NCBI GenBank assembly: GCA_937927665.1
Contig: CALBRY010000456.1
Span: 1 to 6,755 of the forward strand
Reading direction: 5' to 3'
From: an uncultured Chloroflexota bacterium
GTDB taxonomy: Bacteria; Chloroflexota; Anaerolineae; Aggregatilineales; Phototrophicaceae
Length of the DNA: 6,755 nt
Part shown: one piece after another, positions 1 to 5,396 of the stretch
Layout: every line of letters begins with the position of its first letter
Numbering within the stretch: position 1 is the stretch's first letter
Made by a program: the position numbers and the translations under genes
The notes under the pieces: model-generated
Databases searched by the model: none
The model's input: the letters and a program-made list of their open reading frames with translations, nothing else
Told to the model about the DNA's origin: nothing

Positions 1-2
1 CA

Positions 3-86
3 TGGCAAGCTCAAGTTACACAACAGCGCACCAAACTCGATGCGGAGTATGGTACAGCGAGGAGTAACCTTCTTCACGCCATTTAG
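3..86 (+). CDS. Possible C-terminal tail of an upstream gene (partial)
   Basis: A frame open from the window edge encodes 27 residues and stops at TAG 84-86. The peptide is polar and helix-like (begins W-Q-A-Q-V-T-Q-Q-R-T, ends N-L-L-H-A-I) and looks more protein-like than the other two frames. Frame 1 is also open, to TAA 118-120, so this choice is weak. I do not recognise the family. If real, its last codons overlap the putative copA operator at 75-88. Confidence 0.22.
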   Translation, partial: WQAQVTQQRTKLDAEYGTARSNLLHAI

Positions 87-118
87 CGCATCCGCAAATG
101 TGTTGACTGATTTATTGT
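75..118 (+). promoter_or_regulatory. copA promoter with putative copper-regulon operator
   Basis: CACGCCATTTAGCG at 75-88 matches 13 of 14 bases of CACGCCATTTGGCG at 3092-3105, in front of the response regulator. A -10-like TATTGT lies at 113-118. The motif start is 38 bp before the -10 start in both promoters. The -35 position expected for a 17-bp spacer (90-95, atccgc) is poor, as in activator-dependent promoters, and the motif would sit roughly at -50 to -37. The predicted start point is near 125, giving a leader of about 27 nt that contains the Shine-Dalgarno AAAGGA (139-144). The matching spacing is seen in the sequence; the role as a regulator site is inferred. Confidence 0.5.
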
Positions 119-151
119 AAAGGATGACCGTAGTTTCTAAAGGAATATGAG

Positions 152-2704
152 ATGGCTGAAACAGCCCTTCAACAACTCGAACTTCCTATCACAGGCATGA
201 CCTGTGCGAGCTGTGTACGTAATGTCGAACGCGCTTTGACGAAAACGGACGGGGTTGCTCAGGCGACCGTCAACCTAGCGACGGAACGCGCCAGCATCCA
301 ATTCGATCCACAGATGGTCGCGGTGCCGCAGTTGATTGAGCGCGTCAAGAACGCGGGCTACGGAGTTGCTACCGCTTCGATTGAACTGCCAATCACGGGC
401 ATGACGTGCGCAAGCTGCGTTCGCAATGTGGAACGTGCCATTAGCAAAAAGACGGGTGTGCTGGAGGTTGCCGTCAATCTGGCGACTGAAAGAGCGACCG
501 TTCAATATCTCCCGAACGTCGTGCGGCGCGGCGACCTGATTAAAGCGGTCGAAGCAGCCGGCTACGGCGTTCTCGATCTCTCGAATGTTGCTGTACCCGA
601 GGATGCCGAACGCGCCGCACGTCAGGCGGAAATTGACCGCCAACAGCGCATGGTGTTGATCGGCACGGCATTTACGATCCCGCTGTTCCTGCTTAGTATG
701 GCGCGTGACCTGTATATGACCAGCCTGCCTGTAGCGAGCGCTATGTCTGGCATGGAGATGAGTAGCGCTGTAACAGGCGGGAATCCCGCTCTGAATTGGC
801 TGCTGTGGGGTGGCTTTCCGTTCGTGTTCTTCCTCTTGGCGACCCCAGTACAATTGATCGTTGGGCGGCAGTACACGGTCGGTGCGTGGAAGGCGGCACG
901 TAACGGCACGACGGGGATGGACACGCTGATCGCTCTTGGCTCTTGGGCTGCATACCTATACAGCATCGTCGTGCTGCTCGGCATCATGTTCAATTTCGCA
1001 GATGTGGGCGCGCATGTCTATTTCGAGACGGCAGCGGTCATCCTGACGTTGATCACGTTGGGCAAGCTGCTCGAAGCCCGTGCCAAAGGACGTACCAGCG
1101 AAGCGATCAAGAAACTGATGGGGCTTGCTCCTAAAACCGCAACCCTCTTACGGAATGGGGATGAAGTCGAAGTCGCTATCGATGATGTGATCATCGGTGA
1201 CATCCTAATCGTGCGTCCTGGTGAACGTTTTCCCATCGATGGGATAGTTGTTGAGGGGCGCTCATCGGTTGATGAGTCGATGCTAACCGGGGAAAGTTTG
1301 CCCGTTAATAAAGAGACGGGCAGCGAAGTGATCGGCGCGACCATCAATAAGCAAGGACGGCTCGTCGTCGAGGCGCGCAGAGTTGGCGCGGAAACGGCAC
1401 TTGCCCAGATTGTGCGGTTGGTTGAGCAGGCACAGGGATCGAAAGCGCCCATTCAACGGGTCGCCGATCAGGTGTCCAGTGTGTTTGTCCCGGTTGTACT
1501 TGGACTGGCGGCATTGACGTTCGTGGGCTGGTTGCTGGTCGGTCAGGTTGGATTTACGGCGGCGCTCGTGAACGCGGTGGCTGTGCTGGTGATTGCCTGC
1601 CCGTGCGCGCTCGGACTTGCGACTCCTACGGCGATCATGGTCGGGACAGGACGCGGCGCTGAAATGGGCATTTTGTTCAAGAACAGCGAAGCGTTGGAAA
1701 GCGCCAAACGCCTTCAAGTGGTGGCATTCGATAAGACCGGAACCATCACTCGCGGTGAACCAAGCGTGACAGATGTCATCGCGCTGAATGGATTGAGTGA
1801 AACCGAACTGCTGCGCCTGACCGCGACAGCGGAGCGTGGCAGCGAACACCCGCTTGGTCAGGCGGTCGTGCGCGCCGCGCAGGAACGGAGTATCACACTG
1901 ACGCAACCGCAGACGTTCGAGGCGGAGTCGGGGCGTGGTATTCGGGCAATCGTTGATGGACGGGTCGTATCCGTTGGAAGCCCACGTTTCATCCGTGAAC
2001 AAGGACACGATCTAGGGGCCTTCAGTGAACAGATCGAAGCGATGCAAGCGCGAGCGCGCACCGTCGTGTTGACGCTTGTCGATGGCACGCTATCGGGCAT
2101 TCTCGGCATCGCCGATACCGTCAAGGAGGGATCGCGTGAGGCTGTCGCAGCGCTGCAGGCGCAAGGGCTGGAAGTCGTCATGATCACAGGTGACAACGAG
2201 CGCACCGCTCAAGCAATTGCGCGCGAAGTTGGCATCGACCGCGTCTTGGCGGAAGTGCTGCCTAGCCAAAAGGTCGAGATGGTTAAACAATTGCAGGGCG
2301 AAGGAAAAAGAGTGGCAATGGTGGGTGACGGGATCAACGACGCTCCCGCACTCGCTCAGGCGGATGTCGGCATCGCCATCGGCACAGGAACGGATATCGC
2401 TATTGAAGCATCGGATGTGACACTCGTCAGCGGCGATCTGCGCGGCGTGGCGCGTGCCGTCAGACTCAGCCGAGCGACGATGCGGACGATCTACCAGAAC
2501 CTGTTCTGGGCGTTCATCTACAACATCATCCTGATCCCAGTGGCAATGGCAGGCGCACTCATCCCGATGCTTGCAGCAGCAGCGATGGCGACAAGCTCCA
2601 TCTTCGTGGTCAGCAATAGTCTTCGGCTTCGAGGGCGAAAAGTTGAAGCGGACCCGGTTCGCAACCAAGTGCAGTTCAAACCGGCTCCCGCCATTGGTGA
2701 TTAG
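152..2704 (+). CDS. copA: Copper-exporting P1B-type ATPase, Cu(I)-translocating
   Basis: This 850-residue inner-membrane pump uses ATP to drive Cu(I) out of the cytoplasm. Two N-terminal HMA domains carry G-M-T-C-A-S-C sites (C18/C21 and C86/C89). Four membrane helices follow (about 167-183, 214-239, 256-279, 289-311), then the actuator loop with TGE (379-381). Next come two helices with the ion-binding C483-P-C485, the phosphorylation motif D527-K-T-G-T, the nucleotide-domain H566-P567, the hinge GDGINDAP (725-732) and two last helices with Y790-N791 and M812-x-x-S-S. CPC, YN and MxxSS together are the Cu(I) signature of subgroup P1B-1. The loop after helix 1 is Met-rich (M183, 189, 198, 201, 203). 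The ATG has AAAGGA 7 nt upstream. The gene is intact and of normal length. copZ converges on it and likely supplies its copper. A silver/copper exporter is the only close alternative. Confidence 0.97.
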   Translation: MAETALQQLELPITGMTCASCVRNVERALTKTDGVAQATVNLATERASIQFDPQMVAVPQLIERVKNAGYGVATASIELPITGMTCASCVRNVERAISKKTGVLEVAVNLATERATVQYLPNVVRRGDLIKAVEAAGYGVLDLSNVAVPEDAERAARQAEIDRQQRMVLIGTAFTIPLFLLSMARDLYMTSLPVASAMSGMEMSSAVTGGNPALNWLLWGGFPFVFFLLATPVQLIVGRQYTVGAWKAARNGTTGMDTLIALGSWAAYLYSIVVLLGIMFNFADVGAHVYFETAAVILTLITLGKLLEARAKGRTSEAIKKLMGLAPKTATLLRNGDEVEVAIDDVIIGDILIVRPGERFPIDGIVVEGRSSVDESMLTGESLPVNKETGSEVIGATINKQGRLVVEARRVGAETALAQIVRLVEQAQGSKAPIQRVADQVSSVFVPVVLGLAALTFVGWLLVGQVGFTAALVNAVAVLVIACPCALGLATPTAIMVGTGRGAEMGILFKNSEALESAKRLQVVAFDKTGTITRGEPSVTDVIALNGLSETELLRLTATAERGSEHPLGQAVVRAAQERSITLTQPQTFEAESGRGIRAIVDGRVVSVGSPRFIREQGHDLGAFSEQIEAMQARARTVVLTLVDGTLSGILGIADTVKEGSREAVAALQAQGLEVVMITGDNERTAQAIAREVGIDRVLAEVLPSQKVEMVKQLQGEGKRVAMVGDGINDAPALAQADVGIAIGTGTDIAIEASDVTLVSGDLRGVARAVRLSRATMRTIYQNLFWAFIYNIILIPVAMAGALIPMLAAAAMATSSIFVVSNSLRLRGRKVEADPVRNQVQFKPAPAIGD

Positions 2705-2710
2705 TTATGG

Positions 2711-2745
2711 AAAAGGTACTGACTCATGTAGTCAGTACCTTTTTT
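2711..2745 (+). terminator. Rho-independent terminator after copA
   Basis: A perfect 14-bp inverted repeat (AAAAGGTACTGACT at 2711-2724 pairing with 2730-2743) has a 5-nt loop and a run of six T (2740-2745), 7 nt after the copA stop. The A-tract on the left gives a short U-run when read from the other strand, so it may also stop transcripts coming leftward from copZ. Confidence 0.93.
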
Positions 2746-2821
2746 GTGGGATAGTATGATGCGACTCAAAAGCTCTTGTCACCAAGCAAGGGATTTTTTA
2801 CCGATTGAGTTGCACAGAGGA

Positions 2822-3031
2822 TTAAGCTTCGGTGGGTGCGTACTCGATGGCGGTCAGTGCTTGTTCGATGACATCCCACGAGGCAGGCTGATCCCACTTC
2901 ACAGTGACGAGTTGCGCCACTTTGTTGATCTCCAGCACTTCCACTCCGGAAATGCCTTCCAACTCGCCACGAACGGTGCTGACACAGCCATTGCAGGTCA
3001 TGTTCGGCACTTTGAACGTTTTGGTTTCCAT
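2822..3031 (-). CDS. copZ: CopZ-like copper chaperone (single HMA domain)
   Basis: A 69-residue cytoplasmic protein consisting of one heavy-metal-associated domain. Its metal site is N-M-T-C13-N-G-C16, the M-x-C-x-x-C core of CopZ/Atx1-type chaperones that carry Cu(I) to P1B ATPases. No signal peptide or extra domain is present. The start is supported by GAGGAG 8 nt upstream on the minus strand. A -10-like TAAAAT (3064-3069, minus strand) would give a leader of about 25 nt. It lies tail-to-tail with copA and is divergent from the response regulator, so both neighbours are copper genes. The first metal-site residue is Asn rather than the common Gly, which is tolerated in the family. A mercury-binding MerP-like role is less likely because there is no export signal and no mer gene. 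Confidence 0.9.
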   Translation of the reverse strand: METKTFKVPNMTCNGCVSTVRGELEGISGVEVLEINKVAQLVTVKWDQPASWDVIEQALTAIEYAPTEA

Positions 3032-3063
3032 CGTTTGTTCTCCTCAAATCGATCCTATATCAG

Positions 3064-3135
3064 ATTTTAGCAATCCTCTTAGAGGTGCGTACACGCCATT
3101 TGGCGGTATTTGTGCTACCTAACGACGTTTATAAT
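3064..3135. promoter_or_regulatory. Divergent copZ / response-regulator promoters sharing one central operator
   Basis: A perfect palindrome, CGCCATTTGGCG (3094-3105), sits exactly midway between a rightward TATAAT (3130-3135) and a leftward TAAAAT (3064-3069, minus strand). Both are separated from it by 24 bp. Neither promoter has a convincing -35. The 14-bp string 3092-3105 recurs with one change upstream of copA at the same -10 distance. I infer a shared activator site serving copZ, the two-component operon and copA. The likely binder is the adjacent NarL-type regulator, but a separate copper regulator encoded elsewhere is possible. Confidence 0.55.
3075..3085. promoter_or_regulatory. Small inverted repeat in the copZ promoter spacer
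   Basis: CCTCT-T-AGAGG is a perfect 5-bp-arm inverted repeat, placed 5 bp upstream of the copZ -10 where a spacer-binding regulator could sit. No copy is present in front of copA. It could be chance. Confidence 0.2.
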
Positions 3136-3167
3136 GGTTTCTATAGGCAGCGAAATGAGAGCAACTA

Positions 3168-3809
3168 ATGCGAGTACTACTTGCCGAAGACCATAAAATG
3201 GTGCGTCAGGGAACGCGCATGTACCTTGAAAGTATGGGCATCGACATCGTAGGCGAAGCCACGACTGGCGTGGAAGCGGTCAAACTGGCGCGGCAGCTTC
3301 AACCCGATGTTGTCCTCATGGATATTCACATGCCGGAGTTAACGGGCGTTGAAGCGACACGGCGTATTCGTCACGACCATCCTGATGTGCGTGTGGTAGT
3401 TCTAACCGCTTACGACGATCCAGCCTACGTCCATGCACTGCTGGAAGCGGGCGCGGATGGCTATGTGCTGAAAACCGCCGAATTTTCACAATTGTACCGG
3501 GCGTTGCAAGATGTCGCCGTCGGGCGTTCGGCATTCGATGTCAATGTCATGGCGAAAGTGGCACAGCATGAACAAGATACAACCCATCTGGTCGAGGGGC
3601 TGACGGATCGAGAGCTAGAAATCCTGAGTTCGGCAGCGCGGGGATTGACGAATAAGGAAATTGGCAAAGTCCTATTCATCTCGGATCGCACAGTGCAGGG
3701 GCATCTCCAGAACGTTTATCAGAAACTTGGCGTTGGCACACGCACCGAAGCCGTCACCGCAGGCTTGACGCGCGGACTTATCACACTGACGGACGGGGCA
3801 TCGTCATGA
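3168..3809 (+). CDS. NarL/FixJ-family response regulator, probably copper-responsive
   Basis: A 213-residue two-component regulator. The receiver domain (about 2-118) has the acidic pocket E7/D8, phospho-acceptor D52, and the conserved T80 and K102. A linker leads to a LuxR-type helix-turn-helix (about 144-205) with the usual L-T-D-R-E-L-E-I-L, L-T-N-K-E-I and R-T-V-Q-G-H-L segments. Phosphorylation at D52 is expected to promote dimerisation and DNA binding. TATAAT at 3130-3135 and a weak GAGAG (3157-3161) precede the ATG. The stop overlaps the start of the next gene (ATGA), so it is probably translationally coupled to its cognate kinase. Its position beside copZ and copA, and the operator shared by their promoters, point to control of copper efflux. 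The signal itself is inferred. Confidence 0.93.
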   Translation: MRVLLAEDHKMVRQGTRMYLESMGIDIVGEATTGVEAVKLARQLQPDVVLMDIHMPELTGVEATRRIRHDHPDVRVVVLTAYDDPAYVHALLEAGADGYVLKTAEFSQLYRALQDVAVGRSAFDVNVMAKVAQHEQDTTHLVEGLTDRELEILSSAARGLTNKEIGKVLFISDRTVQGHLQNVYQKLGVGTRTEAVTAGLTRGLITLTDGASS

Positions 3810-4867
3810 AAAGGTCTTTTGTCGTGCTGTGTGGGTTGCTCCTTAGCTCTGTACTGGGAAACATTTGGTCGTTTTGGCGCGTTTTGCGCCCGGTGCAAAA
3901 GTTGGCGGCGCGGGCTTCCAGCCTCGCACAGGGAGATATGAGCGCGCTAGAGCAACCGTGCGGTGGCATCCGCGAGATTGGCGAACTGCGCCACACAATG
4001 GCGAGCATGGCGGGTCATGTCCAGCGCGCACAATTGGAAGGTTTGACGTACCGTCATGCGCTGACGGAGGGACAAGAAGCAGAACGCGCACGCATCGCCC
4101 ACGAACTCCATGATGATACTGTACAGTCACTCGTCGCTATCGCGCAAAGTATCGAACTCAGTCTCAATTGGCTCGACAGTAATCCTGCTGCCGCTAAGTC
4201 GATGCTGACGACCGCCCGCGCCCAAGCGGTTGAAAGTGTGGACAGTTTAAGGCGCTTGATTGCAGATTTACGACCGCCCGCGCTGGAAGAATTAGGTGTC
4301 GCCGCCGCGCTCGAAATGTTGGGACAGCATGATACTGAAAATCAAATTGAAGTCACTGTGTCCGGTATCGAGCGTAGGATAGCCGAACCCCAAGAACTCA
4401 CTTTATTTCGTGTCGCTCAGGAGGCAGTTCGCAATGCGCGGCGGCACGGAAAGCCGAGCCGGATTATGCTCGATCTGGTATTTGAGTCTCATGAAGTGCG
4501 CCTCGTGGTGAGTGATGATGGGTTGGGCTTTCACCCTCCGCAGCCACTCGACCGTTTGGCACGAGATGAGCATTTTGGCTTACTTGGAATGCAAGAACGG
4601 GTGCAGCAGTTGAACGGTACGCTTCAGGTGTCGAGCAAGCCGGGTAAAGGTACGGTAATCCGCGCTGCTTTGCCGTTGGACAATGTGGATCAACCCTCGC
4701 AAAGCGTGCGCGATCCCGTATGTGGCGCGGTCATCCAGCCTCACCAAGCGTATGGGAGTACGGTCTACAAGGATGAGCGTTATTATTTTTGCTGTCCTGT
4801 TTGTCAGGGAGCGTTTCACCAGCATCCCGAAACCTATGTGTTTGTCAACGTTCCTCCTGCTGGGTAG
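3806..4867 (+). CDS. HisKA_3-type sensor histidine kinase with C-terminal YHS metal-binding domain
   Basis: A 353-residue kinase, cognate to the regulator it overlaps by 4 nt (ATGA). Order of parts: one membrane segment (about 4-24); a HAMP-like linker starting R-P-V-Q-K-L (28-75); a HisKA_3 dimerisation domain with the phospho-histidine motif H-E-L-H102-D; an HATPase domain with N-box E206/N210, G1 box D238-G-L-G-F and G2 box around G258-L-L-G; then a YHS-type domain (about 301-346) with D-P-V-C306-G, Y-Y-F-C329-C330-P-V-C333 and a terminal P-E-x-Y. Usual membrane kinases of this class have two membrane segments and a periplasmic sensor; here the sensor is absent, and the overlap with the regulator leaves no room for it upstream. 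YHS domains bind metals in copper and heavy-metal proteins. I infer that this fused domain, on the cytoplasmic side, reports copper or another soft metal to the kinase core. No strong ribosome site of its own is visible, consistent with coupling. Confidence 0.9.
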   Translation: MKRSFVVLCGLLLSSVLGNIWSFWRVLRPVQKLAARASSLAQGDMSALEQPCGGIREIGELRHTMASMAGHVQRAQLEGLTYRHALTEGQEAERARIAHELHDDTVQSLVAIAQSIELSLNWLDSNPAAAKSMLTTARAQAVESVDSLRRLIADLRPPALEELGVAAALEMLGQHDTENQIEVTVSGIERRIAEPQELTLFRVAQEAVRNARRHGKPSRIMLDLVFESHEVRLVVSDDGLGFHPPQPLDRLARDEHFGLLGMQERVQQLNGTLQVSSKPGKGTVIRAALPLDNVDQPSQSVRDPVCGAVIQPHQAYGSTVYKDERYYFCCPVCQGAFHQHPETYVFVNVPPAG

Positions 4868-4930
4868 GTTGTCAGCTCCTTTGGGCGTAACTCCGCACCT
4901 ACCATCCGCTGCTCTCCTCGTGTGCATCTC

Positions 4931-5105
4931 GGTACGACTTCCAACGCACCTTAGCACGCCACCCCGTCTCGCTAAAGCCGCAAGCGGCTTCGCCTACGGT
5001 TTTGCCTCTGGCTTGTGCCGCTTACGCTCATGGCAAAACCGTGTCGCCCTTCGGGTAGCGGACGGGCGTCCCCGGCGTGCTAAAACGTGGTGCGTAAGTC
5101 GTACC
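4931..5105. repeat. 175-bp nested inverted-repeat element
   Basis: The ends are GGTACGACTT (4931-4940) and its exact complement AAGTCGTACC (5096-5105). Inside, in nested order, lie ACGCACC (4944-4950) with GGTGCGT (5089-5095), TTAGCACGCC (4951-4960) with GGCGTGCTAA (5074-5083), and CCCGTCtCGCT (4963-4973) with AGCGGACGGG (5057-5066). The core holds two further hairpins: AAGCCGC-AA-GCGGCTT (4975-4990), and ACGGTTTTGCC (4996-5006) with GGCAAAACCGT (5032-5042). No convincing protein is encoded and no T-run follows, so it is not a plain terminator. It could be a non-autonomous mobile repeat or a structured RNA. A diverged relative starts at 6671. Confidence 0.75.
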
Positions 5106-5108
5106 TCA

Positions 5109-5114
5109 TATAAT
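5109..5114 (+). promoter_or_regulatory. -10 box at the IS110 left tip (candidate circle-junction promoter)
   Basis: A perfect TATAAT lies about 4 bp inside the inferred left end, pointing toward the non-coding RNA and transposase. No -35 is present in the current left flank (5086-5091, cgtggt). In IS110 elements the right end, joined to the left end in the excised circle, is known to complete such a promoter. The predicted start is near 5121. Confidence 0.45.
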
Positions 5115-5120
5115 GAGTCC

Positions 5121-5360
5121 AAGTGTCCACAGAAGACATTGGCTGACAAGGATTGGTAAATCGGCTTGGCAGCCAGCAGAATCGAGGATGCTGGACGGGG
5201 ATAGACAAGTCGCACTGTGGGATAACCATCTCTCCACGTTGTTAAGAATGTCGCCCCGTCCCTCTCGTCATCTGGGCGACTGAGCTAGATGTGGTGTCGC
5301 AGCTGCTGATATCCACCGATTTCGCATGAGTGTGCCTGGCGACAGGGATGGGCATCCCGC
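5121..5360 (+). ncRNA. Candidate IS110 bridge RNA
   Basis: The non-coding left end folds into a series of stems. TGGCTG (5140-5145) pairs with CAGCCA (5170-5175). CCAGCA (5173-5178) pairs with TGCTGG (5189-5194). GACGGGG (5194-5200) pairs with CCCCGTC (5254-5260) and encloses a large loop topped by GTGG/CCAC (5217-5220/5234-5237). GTCGC (5296-5300) pairs with GCGAC (5339-5343) around a second loop, and GGGAT (5345-5349) pairs with ATCCC (5354-5358). A 5' hairpin followed by two guide-bearing internal loops is the known plan of IS110 bridge RNAs, which choose target and donor DNA. Loop 1 contains AAGTCGCAC (5207-5215), 8 of 9 identical to the left flank 5096-5104. Loop 2 contains ATGAG (5326-5330), complementary to CTCAT at 5105-5109. 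The RNA ends are approximate. Confidence 0.55.
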
Positions 5361-5396
5361 TTCAGCAACCGTTTTGGCAGCGGAAGGGGAATGAGC

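Noticed and set aside
103..108. TTGACT as a -35 box for copA
   Set aside because: No fitting -10 lies 16-19 bp downstream (126-133 is gaccgtag). The alternative -10 at 113-118 agrees in spacing with the regulator promoter, so TTGACT would lie inside the spacer.
275..853. Long minus-strand open frame inside copA
   Set aside because: It is antisense to a clear ATPase gene, its composition is typical of a shadow frame, and it has no motif or start signal.
2518..2600. Apparent 7-residue deletion between the last two CopA helices
   Set aside because: The YN-to-MxxSS gap is shorter than in some CopA proteins, but shorter variants are common in other phyla and all key residues remain, so it is normal family variation.
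2746..2821. Second terminator for copZ
   Set aside because: Only a 4-bp stem (CTTG/CAAG) without a T-run is visible; the hairpin at 2711-2745 is the better candidate.
4931..5105. Integron attC-like site
   Set aside because: The folding ends are GGTACGACTT/AAGTCGTACC and lack the GTTRRRY and RYYYAAC core sites, and there are no cassette genes.
4683..5159. Open frame of 158 codons over the kinase end and the inverted repeat
   Set aside because: It overlaps the YHS-coding region in another frame, runs through the palindromic element, has no recognisable domain and no ribosome site.
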